Shown in pieces: positions 1 through 8,649 of a DNA stretch of 64,000 bases. The notes beneath the pieces are model-generated. The model was given only the letters and a program-made list of their open reading frames with translations, did no database searches and was not told the origin of the DNA. The stretch's first letter is position 1. Every line of letters starts with the position of its first letter. The translations under genes were made by a program, and so were the position numbers. The stretch is from Vibrio penaeicida (GTDB lineage Bacteria > Pseudomonadota > Gammaproteobacteria > Enterobacterales > Vibrionaceae), in NCBI RefSeq assembly GCF_002933855.1, contig NZ_BFAQ01000017.1, positions 1 to 64,000 on the forward strand, read 5' to 3'.

Positions 1-5
1 TATAT

Positions 6-17
6 TGTTAAAGAGCT
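6..17 (-). promoter_or_regulatory. rRNA operon boxA antitermination site
   Basis: Read on the minus strand this is AGCTCTTTAACA, one base from the E. coli rrn boxA consensus TGCTCTTTAACA. It lies about 50 bases downstream of the P2 promoter, where the leader of an rRNA transcript carries boxA for Nus-factor antitermination. It implies that a 16S rRNA gene begins shortly beyond the left edge of the window; that gene itself is not seen. Confidence 0.8.
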
Positions 18-63
18 TTTTCTAACTAGCTAGGCGCTCTGCGTCTTGCTGCTAGGGGTGCGT

Positions 64-100
64 ATAATACGCTCCAGTATTTGAGAGTCAAGAATTTTTT
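64..100 (-). promoter_or_regulatory. rRNA operon promoter P2
   Basis: On the minus strand a -35 TTGACT (86-91) and a -10 TATTAT (64-69) are separated by 16 bases. The -10 is followed by a C-rich discriminator typical of stringently controlled rRNA promoters. A/T-rich sequence lies just upstream of the -35. It is the second of a tandem pair about 107 bases apart, as in E. coli rrn operons, and fires leftward out of the window. Confidence 0.82.
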
Positions 101-170
101 TCAAACTTTCTTTTTCTCTCTTACCAGCTCGTCGTGTGACTTCCGTCTCACTCCGTGTCGGTGAGGCGGC

Positions 171-240
171 ATTATAGGGAGATAAGAATGGATGACAAGC
201 CTTTTTTGAAAATTAATTTCCAAGTGAATAATTTTCAATC
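171..240 (-). promoter_or_regulatory. rRNA operon promoter P1 with UP element
   Basis: On the minus strand a -35 TTGTCA (193-198) and a perfect -10 TATAAT (171-176) are 16 bases apart, the same hexamers and spacing as E. coli rrnB P1. The discriminator after the -10 is G/C-rich and followed by GACACGG as in E. coli rrn P1. The block 199-240 is A/T-rich and contains GAAAATTATT, which resembles the rrnB UP element that contacts the RNA polymerase alpha C-terminal domain. Confidence 0.87.
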
Positions 241-393
241 AAAAGTCGAATTATCGAATAAAATTTCAACATTTGAAGGGTATCACAGCAATTGGTTGGA
301 ATTTCATCATGCTTAAACGTAAGATCTGTGTGTCTATTATGTTAATAGCGCTTTGCATCTTATTACTTCACAATTTCAATGTAGTATTCAGAT

Positions 394-834
394 ATGAACT
401 CAAAAAAATCTTATTTATTAGTTATCGCACTGGCAGTATTGGGCGCTGCAGCCTTTTCACAAATTGCAGTACCACCAGCTACCGCTTTTATCATTGGCGT
501 TTTTACTTGCGCGCTTATCTTATCCCTTTCTAACCCTTCTTCAGAGCAAGCAAGTAACGACAAATCAGCTACGACCACTCTTTATGTGGGAAATCTTCCT
601 TATAAAGCTAACGAGACCCATGTTCGGCAGTTGTTTTCTAAACACGGACAAGTATTCGCTGTTAGGTTAATGAAAGACAAACGTACGGGTAAACGAAGAG
701 GGTTCGGCTTTGTTGTTGTATCAAGGGAAGATACTGACAAAGTCATTCAAGGATTAAATGAACAGGACTATATGGAGAGAACGCTCAAAGTTAGAGTCGC
801 CAACGACCCTAAACATCCGGAAACGGCTGAATAA
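394..834 (+). CDS. membrane-anchored RRM-domain RNA-binding protein
   Basis: 146 residues. Two hydrophobic segments (about 6-24 and 28-46) form a likely membrane hairpin, followed by a Ser/Asn-rich linker (47-60) and one RNA recognition motif (about 61-137). RNP2 is LYVGNL (63-68) and RNP1 is KRRGFGFV (100-107), both complete, so single-stranded RNA binding is expected. The C-terminus is short and acidic. No clear ribosome binding site precedes the ATG, and the 5' region back to the rRNA promoters is A/T-rich. The last 26 bases overlap the 3' end of convergent murI, with no terminator visible between them. RRM proteins are uncommon in bacteria; the cellular role of this one is not known to me. 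Confidence 0.85.
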   Translation: MNSKKSYLLVIALAVLGAAAFSQIAVPPATAFIIGVFTCALILSLSNPSSEQASNDKSATTTLYVGNLPYKANETHVRQLFSKHGQVFAVRLMKDKRTGKRRGFGFVVVSREDTDKVIQGLNEQDYMERTLKVRVANDPKHPETAE

Positions 835-1606
835 CGGTTTCGGAAAAACCCATCTTTTTTAATGTAGAGTTAAGTGCATCATCGCCTCGTGGTGGTGCAC
901 TACAAAAAATGTAATTTAACCTTTCCCTCTCTAATCCCGTACTGACTTTCAGTAGAAAAGCGACGCGGCGAGCAATAGCGTTACCAGAATCTATCAATAC
1001 AACGTCTTTCAACACTCGACTAATTTCATCTTTCAGAAGTGGGAAATGTGTACACCCTAAGACCGCAACGTCTATTTGATTAATAAGAGGCGAGAGCAAA
1101 GCCGTCATTTCTTTCGAGCAAACCGTTTCCGATCGTAACTTTCGCTCAGCCATTTCCACTAGTTTCGTGGAGCCTAATAGCTTTACTTCTGTGTCTTTAG
1201 CGAAGTCTTTAATGAGATCGTGTGTGTAGTCACGTGTAATCGTTGCTGGAGTTGCAATCAGGCCGACGCCTATTTTGGAGATCAATGATGCTGGTTTTAT
1301 AGCGGGAACCACTCCCACAATAGGAATGGATAACACCGCCCTTAAGTGAGGCAAGACCAATGTGCTGGCGGTATTACAAGCGATAACCACTAAGTCGATA
1401 TCGTATTCTCGACAATATTGGGTGATCAATGTTTGAACGCGATACACCAGCGTATCGCCATCCAGCTCTCCGTATGGGTATGCCGCGTTGTCAAAAAGAT
1501 AGAGGTACTCCAATTGCGGAAGCAACGCTTTCAGTTCTAAGTATACAGAGAGGCCTCCAACACCAGAATCAAAAATGAGCACTCTCTTTTCTGTTTTTTT
1601 ATCCAC
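809..1606 (-). CDS. murI: glutamate racemase
   Basis: Interconverts L- and D-glutamate to supply D-Glu for peptidoglycan synthesis in the cytoplasm. With the GTG start at 1604-1606 the protein has 265 residues, the usual length. The frame stays open upstream to 1711, but the extra residues do not resemble MurI. Motifs are DSGVGG (Asp13), ACNTAST with catalytic Cys77, and GCTHFPLL with catalytic Cys185 followed by His187. It lies 34 bases downstream of the PP-loop ATPase gene and is probably co-transcribed with it. Its position next to an rRNA operon is seen in other vibrios and enterobacteria. The 3' end overlaps the convergent RRM gene by 26 bases. Confidence 0.95.
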   Translation of the reverse strand: MDKKTEKRVLIFDSGVGGLSVYLELKALLPQLEYLYLFDNAAYPYGELDGDTLVYRVQTLITQYCREYDIDLVVIACNTASTLVLPHLRAVLSIPIVGVVPAIKPASLISKIGVGLIATPATITRDYTHDLIKDFAKDTEVKLLGSTKLVEMAERKLRSETVCSKEMTALLSPLINQIDVAVLGCTHFPLLKDEISRVLKDVVLIDSGNAIARRVAFLLKVSTGLERERLNYIFCSAPPRGDDALNSTLKKMGFSETVIQPFPDV

Positions 1607-1640
1607 GTTCGTTCTTACCCCAATAAAAGCTGGACGTATA

Positions 1641-2330
1641 TTACTGGTAAAGTGACTCCTCGCCAATATTAGCCACATAACGTAAGTGGTGAAATCGCTC
1701 GGTGCACTCAATGGAAATAGACCGCAAGCATAAATTATGGCTAAAACAAGGAGCCGATGTCACTAAAGTGTGAAATTCACCATTCTCTCCGCAGGGATCT
1801 ATTCCGTTAGGTAAATTAGTTATCAACTCTTTGCTATACCACTCACCACATAGGCTGGAAGGCAATTTGTTCCCATCCACTGTCACTACAATGGTTTTAA
1901 TGCCTCTATCCAATATTTCATTCGCTAATTCTGTACTGGGTGTCCCCATCAAGGGAAATACACATTCCCATCCTGCTTTCTCAATATAGCTTTTTCGATA
2001 TTCAATGATGCCATTACAAAACATGTCTCCAAACGCAACGGCATCTATCTCTAGCTTTGAGTTTTTTAATCCTTTAACTATAGAATTCTGATAAACCTTG
2101 TTGGGTGGAAATACTTCTGGAAGTTGAATCGTGACTAACGGCAAATTGGCGAGTTCCGCTTGCATTTTTACAACCGAAATGGGCGTTACCTGAAATGGGA
2201 CTTCGCCGTCTACGTGAGTCGTGTACAACCCGACAACTTCATATTGAGGGTCTTCGAGTAGACGAATGAGCGTTAGCGTGGAATCTTTACCTGATGACCA
2301 ACTGATGATGACTTTTTTGGGATTTCTCAT
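1641..2330 (-). CDS. PP-loop ATP pyrophosphatase, Dph6/DUF71-like
   Basis: About 229 residues from the ATG at 2328-2330; the frame extends to 2393 but the extra codons run through the btuB terminator. The N-terminus carries a PP-loop, SWSSGKDS (about residues 9-16), in the position of SGGKDS in the ATP_bind_4/DUF71 family (COG2102). A later GEFHTLV block matches the conserved GE(Y/F)HT motif of diphthine-ammonia ligase-like proteins. Eukaryotic and archaeal Dph6 amidates diphthine on elongation factor 2, which bacteria lack, so that substrate is unlikely here. The true substrate is unknown to me. The gene sits between btuB and murI on the same strand; no good ribosome binding site is visible. 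Confidence 0.8.
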   Translation of the reverse strand: MRNPKKVIISWSSGKDSTLTLIRLLEDPQYEVVGLYTTHVDGEVPFQVTPISVVKMQAELANLPLVTIQLPEVFPPNKVYQNSIVKGLKNSKLEIDAVAFGDMFCNGIIEYRKSYIEKAGWECVFPLMGTPSTELANEILDRGIKTIVVTVDGNKLPSSLCGEWYSKELITNLPNGIDPCGENGEFHTLVTSAPCFSHNLCLRSISIECTERFHHLRYVANIGEESLYQ

Positions 2331-2343
2331 ATCGTATATTGTG

Positions 2344-2370
2344 AAAAAAACCGCCCGTAGGCGGTTTTTG
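2344..2370 (-). terminator. intrinsic terminator of btuB
   Basis: On the minus strand, AAAAACCGCC, a four-base loop and GGCGGTTTTTTT form a strong hairpin with a T-run. It begins four bases after the btuB stop codon. It would separate btuB from the following ATPase-murI genes unless there is read-through. Confidence 0.88.
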
Positions 2371-2373
2371 TTT

Positions 2374-4191
2374 TTAGAATTTGTATGATGCATTCAGGTA
2401 GAATGCGCGCTCTGGAGCAGGATACCCCTTTGCCGTTTCGTATTTTTCATCTAGTAAGTTATCAATACGAAGACCAGCTGAAAGATCTTCTGATATTGCA
2501 AAAGTAGCGCCAAGGTCAGCGGTAGTATATGCCGCTAGCTCTGCCTTACTTGAGTCATAACGCTTACCAACATGATTCGCTGAAATAGACGTTGATAGCT
2601 TTTCATAGCTATAAGACACAACCCATTTGTAGTTTTCTTTTGCACGACGAATTAGCTGACTACCGTCTTTTTTATCTTTTGGTTCTTTCCAATCACCGAC
2701 AACCCTGTGTTCAATAGGACCCGTATCAAAACTCAATTCGAGCTCGATCCCCTTAATTTCAGCGTTATTTACATTGGAAGGTACCCATGAGCCCGAAGGC
2801 AATGGCGCCCAAGCAATCATATCTTTAATATCTGAATGGTATGCCGTCAGAGTCCACTCAACAGCTTCATGATAACCACGAATACCTAGTTCTGCTGATT
2901 TTGATGATTCAGGCTTTAGTTGATCATTTCCAGAACCGGGCCAGTACAAATCGTTAAAAGTCGGAGCTTTAAACGCTGATCCATAGCTGGCTATTAAATC
3001 AATCTCATCATTTACTGCATAACCGCCAGCCAAATTCCAGGTCGTATGGCGACCAAACACACTATCTTTATCTTGGCGTAAGCTAACCTCTAAAGAAAGA
3101 TCATCAATTTGCTTGAACCCAGTGGCAAAGAAAGCAAAGTTCGATTTTTCAGTTTCTTCATAATCGCTAGAATTTGTCCCACCACGATTTGCTACTTCTT
3201 TTGCGTAGTCCAAGCCTGCATTAAAAATGGCATTTTCAATACCTGTATATGTATTTACCCATGTCGCACTTTTTCGTTTAGTAGTTATTTTAGCGCGACC
3301 TGAGGCACCATTATCTGCATCGCCTTCAGCACCTTCGCTGCTAGACATATCAAGCTGAACTGATGAATAAAAAGCATCTTGTTGGTAATTCAAAATACCA
3401 GCAATGGAATATCCATTTTTCTCTGACTCTTTCTTAGTTCCATTACTATCGTACTCACTTAAACTCTCTTGAGAAAAACCACTAAACGTAGTATCCCAAG
3501 AATCATTAAATTTATGTTTAACTGAGCCTAGAAATGTTTTGGAATCATACCCGTGAATATCGTTATCATTGGCTGAGTCACTAACTTTAAACCCATCTGT
3601 TTTATCACCACTGATTAAGAAATTACCACGTGTATCTTCAGAAATTTCACCTACAGAGCGCCACCCTGCTTCTGAAAAGTTATTAGAACCGAACCCTGCT
3701 TTAGCTTGATGAACCGAACCTGATACAGGGATAGTCGATATCTTAATCACACCACCAATAGCATCCGAACCGTAAACAGCAGCACGAGGACCGCGAATTA
3801 CTTCAATTTTTTCAATTGCGAAAGTAGGAATAAGCCCTATTGCCGCTCCACCAGATGTCACAGAATTAATTCGAACATCATCCACTATAACCAAAGCATG
3901 TCTTGTAGACGTACCACGAATATATATGCCTGCCGTATTTGCCTTTGTACCTTGTGTGTAGAATTCCACTCCAGGTAGAGTTTTAATTACATCAAATATG
4001 CTTTGAGCTTGAAGCGCTTCGATATCTTCACGTGTTAATACACTGACTGAAGCTAATACGCTATCAACTGGCTGCTCAAATCGGTTCGCTGTCACTACAA
4101 GAGTTTCGGTGTCTACGGCTTCTTGAGCTACAGAAATGGAGGCGTGTGTAAGCAGCGACGCTACTGTGGTCGCTAGAAGAGTTTTTTTCAT
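2374..4191 (-). CDS. btuB: TonB-dependent vitamin B12 outer-membrane receptor
   Basis: About 605 residues (E. coli BtuB has 614). A signal peptide ends near residue 24 (SVAQE). It is followed by a TonB box, ETLVVTANR, a plug domain (about 45-150, with the conserved IRGP and GSDAIGGVI segments) and a 22-strand-type beta-barrel ending in Phe. It imports cobalamins across the outer membrane using TonB-ExbBD energy. Two in-frame ATGs lie six bases apart; the inner one (4189-4191) is better spaced from AGGA. A cobalamin riboswitch upstream supports the substrate assignment strongly. The gene ends at its own intrinsic terminator. Confidence 0.95.
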   Translation of the reverse strand: MKKTLLATTVASLLTHASISVAQEAVDTETLVVTANRFEQPVDSVLASVSVLTREDIEALQAQSIFDVIKTLPGVEFYTQGTKANTAGIYIRGTSTRHALVIVDDVRINSVTSGGAAIGLIPTFAIEKIEVIRGPRAAVYGSDAIGGVIKISTIPVSGSVHQAKAGFGSNNFSEAGWRSVGEISEDTRGNFLISGDKTDGFKVSDSANDNDIHGYDSKTFLGSVKHKFNDSWDTTFSGFSQESLSEYDSNGTKKESEKNGYSIAGILNYQQDAFYSSVQLDMSSSEGAEGDADNGASGRAKITTKRKSATWVNTYTGIENAIFNAGLDYAKEVANRGGTNSSDYEETEKSNFAFFATGFKQIDDLSLEVSLRQDKDSVFGRHTTWNLAGGYAVNDEIDLIASYGSAFKAPTFNDLYWPGSGNDQLKPESSKSAELGIRGYHEAVEWTLTAYHSDIKDMIAWAPLPSGSWVPSNVNNAEIKGIELELSFDTGPIEHRVVGDWKEPKDKKDGSQLIRRAKENYKWVVSYSYEKLSTSISANHVGKRYDSSKAELAAYTTADLGATFAISEDLSAGLRIDNLLDEKYETAKGYPAPERAFYLNASYKF

Positions 4192-4269
4192 TGTCATTTC
4201 CTAAATCGCGAGAATCCTTCTAAGACCAAGCAGTACGTTTCAACACTGCTAATATCCGCTTGGCTCTTA

Positions 4270-4485
4270 TTACTGGCAGGTATTCGGACTTAAGAGCTCA
4301 CCCTAGTCTATAGGAATACTAATTCCATACAGATTCAGATACCTAGCACCTCACTTCCCACTTACAAACAATAAGCAGTGTTTGGATTTAATCCGAGGCG
4401 TTCGTTCTCTTTTACCGCTGCGCGTCAGTTCTGGATTTCCACCAGATTCCCTTTTCAGTCAAAAATTGACCACCAGCTTGGGCGA
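4270..4485 (-). promoter_or_regulatory. cobalamin riboswitch of btuB
   Basis: Read on the minus strand, the btuB leader has the hallmarks of the AdoCbl riboswitch: AAAAGGGAA followed by the CTGGTGGAAATCCAG arm, then GCAGCGGTAA, and near the 3' end the B12 box AGTCCGAATACCTGCC (4275-4290). Further downstream (about 4211-4256) CCAAGC pairs with GCTTGG around an inner AGCAGT/ACTGCT stem, a likely expression platform. Binding of adenosylcobalamin would shut off btuB. The outer boundaries are approximate because the P1 stem was not folded computationally. Confidence 0.93.
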
Positions 4486-4525
4486 GGATACTAGTTCGCA
4501 ATCTTACGGATGTCTAGACGTATTT

Positions 4526-4552
4526 CTTATAACCTATTATCACTCTCGTCAA
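4526..4552 (-). promoter_or_regulatory. probable promoter of the riboswitch-btuB transcript
   Basis: On the minus strand TTGACG (4547-4552) and TATAAG (4526-4531) are 15 bases apart. They place the start of transcription near 4519, just upstream of the riboswitch aptamer. The spacing is short, so the call is tentative. Confidence 0.45.
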
Positions 4553-4692
4553 TAGCACAAACATTCAGCAAATCTATGGCGGTATGGGTCGATGGGCTAT
4601 CTCATACGTCAACCAGAAAGACAAAGCTGGACAAATAAAGTGGATTGAATAAAATCTGCGCTCCCTGTACCTAAGCAATAAGGCATGACTCC

Positions 4693-5802
4693 ATGGCGTC
4701 ACTTGATGTAAACCCAGAGCATTATCAAGCACAACTTGCTGAGAAAACCCAGCGCCTGACTGAGATGTTTGCTCCTTTCGATGCACCAGAACTGGAAGTG
4801 TATGAGTCTCCAGGGCAGCACTACCGCATGAGAGCGGAATTTCGAGTTTGGCACGAAGGTGAAGAGCTCTACTACATCATGTTCAACCAAGAGACACGTG
4901 AAAAGTACCGCGTGGATACGTTCCCTGCTGCAAGTCGTTTGATCAATGATCTTATGCCCTTATTGATCGACGCGATGAAAGATAACGATACGTTGCGCCG
5001 AAAATTGTTCCAAGTGGACTTTTTATCCACACTCAGCGGCGAAATTTTGGTGTCTTTGCTTTACCACCGTCAATTAGATGAAGACTGGATTTCGCAGGCA
5101 AAAGCTCTAAAACAAAGGCTCAATGATGAAGGGTTTAATCTCAACTTAATTGGTCGAGCTCGAAAAATGAAAATCGTGCTCGATAAAGATTACGTTATCG
5201 AGAAACTTAACGTGAATGGTGATACTTATGTGTATCAGCAGGTAGAGAATAGCTTTACACAACCTAATGGGATCGTTGCTCAGAAAATGTTGGAGTGGGC
5301 AGTTGATTGCACTCAAGAGAGCACAGGGGATCTTCTAGAGCTTTATTGTGGTAACGGCAACTTCTCGTTGGCGCTGGCACAGAATTTCGATCGCGTTTTG
5401 GCAACAGAGTTGGCTAAGCCTTCTGTCGATTCCGCACAATTTAATATTGAAGCGAACAACATCGACAACGTGCAAATTGTCCGGATGTCAGCGGAAGAAT
5501 TCACAGAAGCAATGGAAGGCAAGCGAGAGTTTCGTCGTTTGAAGCAACAGAATGTCGATCTGACAAGCTATAACTGCAATACCATCTTTGTTGATCCTCC
5601 TCGTGCTGGCATGGACATCGACACATGCAAAATGGTTCAAGGGTACGAACGCATTATGTACATTTCTTGTAATCCAGAAACGTTGAAAGACAACTTAGAT
5701 ATTTTAAGTGAAACTCACCATATCACTCGCTTTGCATTATTCGATCAATTCCCATATACCCATCATATGGAAGCGGGTGTTTTCTTAGAAAGAAAAGCAT
5801 AA
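4693..5802 (+). CDS. trmA: tRNA (uridine(54)-C5)-methyltransferase
   Basis: Makes 5-methyluridine at position 54 in the T-loop of tRNAs (and a site in tmRNA) using S-adenosylmethionine. 369 residues, against 366 in E. coli. The SAM-binding loop is [15 protein letters not shown] (about residues 215-229). The catalytic nucleophile is in SCNPETL near residue 325 and the general-base region is at the C-terminus (HHMEAGVF). The start ATG lies 9 bases after AAGG. It is divergent from the riboswitch-btuB transcript and convergent with yijD, keeping the enterobacterial trmA-yijD-fabR neighbourhood. Confidence 0.96.
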   Translation: MASLDVNPEHYQAQLAEKTQRLTEMFAPFDAPELEVYESPGQHYRMRAEFRVWHEGEELYYIMFNQETREKYRVDTFPAASRLINDLMPLLIDAMKDNDTLRRKLFQVDFLSTLSGEILVSLLYHRQLDEDWISQAKALKQRLNDEGFNLNLIGRARKMKIVLDKDYVIEKLNVNGDTYVYQQVENSFTQPNGIVAQKMLEWAVDCTQESTGDLLELYCGNGNFSLALAQNFDRVLATELAKPSVDSAQFNIEANNIDNVQIVRMSAEEFTEAMEGKREFRRLKQQNVDLTSYNCNTIFVDPPRAGMDIDTCKMVQGYERIMYISCNPETLKDNLDILSETHHITRFALFDQFPYTHHMEAGVFLERKA

Positions 5803-5805
5803 ACA

Positions 5806-5836
5806 AAAAAAACCGCTCATTTGAGCGGTTTTTTTA
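5806..5836. terminator. bidirectional terminator between trmA and yijD
   Basis: AACCGCTCA, a two-base loop and TGAGCGGTT form a 9-bp stem with an A-run on the left and a T-run on the right. It can therefore end trmA (plus) and the fabR-yijD transcript (minus). Confidence 0.9.
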
Positions 5837-5852
5837 ACTAAAATTCAGTGTT

Positions 5853-6224
5853 CTACTGAGGTTTCGCGATATACCCCAGCTTCTTACCTACCCAAACGAG
5901 GAGAAGCAGCGTCACTATAATCGAGAAGAAATTTGACCCTGACTCTGGGTGTTGCGCCCCTAAGAACGCCGAATAACCAAACGCGCCCACAAAGAAACAT
6001 GCTAAAGCAACCATTGGGATTTCTTCAGAAACAGGGTGGCGTAGATATTCTTGATACAGATTCTGAACAGCCAATACCAACGCTATCAATGGAAACACAG
6101 AGAAAGCCACTTCACTGACTGTCAATGCTGACAACAGGGCATTACCACACATACCCGCGATTAGAGCTAAGAGGAGAGTTTTCTTTTCTGACCCTTGGTC
6201 AGCGATAGGAGCTTCATTCGACAT
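5853..6224 (-). CDS. yijD: YijD-family inner membrane protein (DUF1422)
   Basis: 123 residues with four hydrophobic segments (about 15-32, 38-56, 70-88 and 100-115), so an integral inner-membrane protein. It resembles YijD of E. coli, which also follows fabR. The start overlaps the end of fabR by 11 bases, so the two are translationally coupled. No biochemical function is established; the constant linkage to fabR suggests a membrane-lipid connection, but that is inference only. Confidence 0.85.
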   Translation of the reverse strand: MSNEAPIADQGSEKKTLLLALIAGMCGNALLSALTVSEVAFSVFPLIALVLAVQNLYQEYLRHPVSEEIPMVALACFFVGAFGYSAFLGAQHPESGSNFFSIIVTLLLLVWVGKKLGYIAKPQ

Positions 6225-6882
6225 TGCTTTGTCCTGCCTTATTCTTCTTTAGTTCATTTTCTTTTCGGTACACATGGGCACCTTTTGCAATCATTCTGAG
6301 CTGGGTTATCAAGCGATTCGCCAGTTCAGTTCGTTCATCTTTTTCTAAATCTAGAGCTTCTGCGCCAGAGCTAAAAACCAGTGTGACAGATGCTTCGGCC
6401 TGAGTGAAAGCGCCTTCTCTAGATACACCATTGATTACTAAGTATTCAGTAAGTTCCGCAACAAAGTGCTGAATTTCTCGAGCAACAGCTGCACGAAACT
6501 CAGACGATGTCCCCGAACGTTCTCGTAATAACAACCGAAAAACGTTTGGGCTGCTCTCGATAAACTCCATAAAAGTGTCTACCGATGTTTTAATCACACT
6601 GCCTTCTTTGGCAATACGCTGCCTAGCTTGGCGCATTAATTGACGGAGCAGTAAACCGCCTTCATCGACCATCGTCAATCCAAGCTCATCCATGTCTTTA
6701 AAGTGACGATAGAAAGACGTAGGAGCGATGCCCGCTTCTCTCGCCACTTCACGTAAGCTTAGATTAGAAAAACTGCGATCGGCACTTAACTGACTAAAAG
6801 CGGCATCGATTACTGAACGTCGGGTTTTTTCTTTTTGTTGAGCTCGGATACCCAAACTCTTTTTTATATTCTCGTTTGTCAT
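6214..6882 (-). CDS. fabR: TetR-family repressor of unsaturated fatty acid synthesis
   Basis: 222 residues. The N-terminal TetR helix-turn-helix covers about residues 15-62, with the conserved segment [19 protein letters not shown] matching E. coli FabR closely. The C-terminal all-alpha domain binds acyl-ACP/acyl-CoA in the family. FabR represses fabA and fabB according to the unsaturated fatty acid supply. The ATG at 6880-6882 gives nine more N-terminal residues than E. coli FabR; an in-frame TTG at 6853-6855 would give the E. coli-length start but has poor ribosome binding site spacing. It forms an operon with yijD and is divergent from sthA, as in E. coli. Confidence 0.94.
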   Translation of the reverse strand: MTNENIKKSLGIRAQQKEKTRRSVIDAAFSQLSADRSFSNLSLREVAREAGIAPTSFYRHFKDMDELGLTMVDEGGLLLRQLMRQARQRIAKEGSVIKTSVDTFMEFIESSPNVFRLLLRERSGTSSEFRAAVAREIQHFVAELTEYLVINGVSREGAFTQAEASVTLVFSSGAEALDLEKDERTELANRLITQLRMIAKGAHVYRKENELKKNKAGQSNVE

Positions 6883-7057
6883 TCTTAACTACGCTTTATA
6901 GAGAAACTGACCTAACAGGCAAGCCTTACTATACCGTGAATGCAGTAAGAGTCTATGAGACAACCGCGGATACTTTACGGATTTTTCGCGGAAATGCTCG
7001 CCTGTTATTCGAAGTTACTGATGACTTCACAAATTCTGATTGAAACACAACGTGATC

Positions 7058-7079
7058 CTCACCACTGTCTACTGGTGAG
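7058..7079. repeat. short inverted repeat upstream of sthA
   Basis: CTCACCA, an eight-base loop and TGGTGAG form a perfect 7-bp dyad in the 271-bp fabR-sthA intergenic region, about 75 bases before the sthA start. No T-run follows. It could be an operator or a leader hairpin; no known site was recognised. Confidence 0.5.
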
Positions 7080-7153
7080 ACCATTTACCTGTAAAATGAA
7101 GTCGTTAAAATATCGCTACAGCAATGTTAACTATCATTACAAAAGGCAAATAT

Positions 7154-8551
7154 ATGACCTCAACGCACTTCGATGCAATAGTAATAGGCAGTGGTCCTGG
7201 TGGTGAAGGGGCTGCAATGGGCTTAACAAAATCGGGGTTAAACGTTGCAATCATTGAGCGGGAGAGCAGTGTTGGCGGGGGTTGTACTCATTGGGGTACC
7301 ATACCGTCAAAGGCACTAAGACATGCGGTTAGCCGCATCATAGAATTCAATAATAATCCTCTCTTCTGCCACAATAATTCCAGCCTCCACTCTACGTTTT
7401 CCAATATTCTTGGTCACGCTAAAAGCGTTATCGACAAACAAACTCGCCTAAGACAAGGCTTTTACGACCGAAATGAGTGTTCTCTGATTTTTGGTGAAGC
7501 TCGATTCATCGCCAGCAATACGATAGAAGTGCTTCAACCCGATGGCACTGTGGAACAATACACCGCAGATAAGTTTGTCATCGCAACAGGTTCTCGCCCA
7601 TACAGACCAGCCGATGTTGACTTCACTCATGACCGTATATACGACAGTGATTCAATTTTGTCGCTCGAGCACGACCCACGCCATATCATTATTTATGGTG
7701 CTGGTGTCATCGGCTGTGAGTACGCTTCTATCTTCCGTGGGCTCGGTGTAAAAACCGACCTCATCAACACACGCGACAGGCTGCTATCTTTCCTAGATAA
7801 CGAAACCTCCGATGCACTGTCTTATCACTTTTGGAACAGTGGCGTGATCATTCGCAATGATGAAACTTATGAGCGAATTGAAGCCTCCGATGAAGGTGTT
7901 GTGATTCATTTAGAATCGGGGAAAAAAATGCGAGCAGACTGTATCCTGTACGCCAATGGACGAACAGGTAATACGGATAAGTTGAATTTAGATAATGTGG
8001 GTCTAACACCTGATTCTCGTGGTCAACTTAGCGTGAACACCAATTACCAAACCGATGTAGAACACATTTACGCTGTTGGTGATGTAATTGGTTACCCAAG
8101 TCTTGCTAGCGCAGCATACGATCAGGGTCGATTTGTTGCTCAGGCCATCACGAAAGGTCAGGCCGACAATCACCTGATTGAAGATATTCCGACGGGTATC
8201 TACACCATCCCTGAAATCAGCTCTGTGGGTAAAACCGAGCAAGAGCTAACAGCTGCGAAGATCCCGTATGAAGTGGGGCGTTCGTCATTTAAACATCTTG
8301 CAAGGGCTCAAATTGCAGGAAAAGATATTGGCTCTTTAAAAATACTTTTCCACCGTGAGACAAAAGAAATATTGGGCATTCACTGTTTTGGTGAGCGTGC
8401 AGCGGAAATTATCCATATCGGGCAGGCCATCATGGAACAAAAAGGCGAGGCGAACACGATTGAGTACTTCGTCAACACTACCTTTAACTACCCGACAATG
8501 GCAGAAGCGTACCGAGTCGCGGCATTGAATGGTTTAAACCGTTTGTTCTGA
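7154..8551 (+). CDS. sthA: soluble pyridine nucleotide transhydrogenase
   Basis: FAD enzyme that moves hydride between NADPH and NAD+, usually disposing of excess NADPH. With the ATG at 7154, seven bases after AAGG, it has 465 residues (E. coli 466); the frame extends ten codons further upstream. An FAD-binding [10 protein letters not shown] lies near residues 12-21 and a second Rossmann motif, [10 protein letters not shown], near 181-190. The family-specific [14 protein letters not shown] has a single cysteine instead of the redox-active CxxxxC pair of related disulfide reductases. It is followed by an intrinsic terminator. Confidence 0.96.
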   Translation: MTSTHFDAIVIGSGPGGEGAAMGLTKSGLNVAIIERESSVGGGCTHWGTIPSKALRHAVSRIIEFNNNPLFCHNNSSLHSTFSNILGHAKSVIDKQTRLRQGFYDRNECSLIFGEARFIASNTIEVLQPDGTVEQYTADKFVIATGSRPYRPADVDFTHDRIYDSDSILSLEHDPRHIIIYGAGVIGCEYASIFRGLGVKTDLINTRDRLLSFLDNETSDALSYHFWNSGVIIRNDETYERIEASDEGVVIHLESGKKMRADCILYANGRTGNTDKLNLDNVGLTPDSRGQLSVNTNYQTDVEHIYAVGDVIGYPSLASAAYDQGRFVAQAITKGQADNHLIEDIPTGIYTIPEISSVGKTEQELTAAKIPYEVGRSSFKHLARAQIAGKDIGSLKILFHRETKEILGIHCFGERAAEIIHIGQAIMEQKGEANTIEYFVNTTFNYPTMAEAYRVAALNGLNRLF

Positions 8552-8597
8552 TTTCACAGCTTCAGCGCTTCAAAGCTTCAAAGCTTCAAAGAAAGTA

Positions 8598-8627
8598 AGA
8601 GGGTTAGCATTCGCTGACCCTCTTTTT
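8598..8627 (+). terminator. intrinsic terminator of sthA
   Basis: AGAGGGTTAGC, a short loop and GCTGACCCTCT form an 11-position stem with one T-G pair, followed by TTTTT. It lies 47 bases after the sthA stop. Just before it (8570-8592) is a GCTTCAAA repeat of about three copies. Confidence 0.85.
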
Positions 8628-8649
8628 AAAACGATACTGCATATAAACA

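Noticed and set aside
273..533. 86-codon open frame overlapping the RRM gene
   Set aside because: It is in another frame of the RRM gene, with no ribosome binding site and no recognisable product.
1607..1711. Longer start for murI
   Set aside because: The extra residues overlap the end of the PP-loop ATPase gene and do not resemble MurI; the GTG at 1606 gives the family length.
8570..8592. GCTTCAAA microrepeat after sthA
   Set aside because: Only about three short copies, in untranslated sequence before the terminator; reported within the terminator entry but not as a separate feature.
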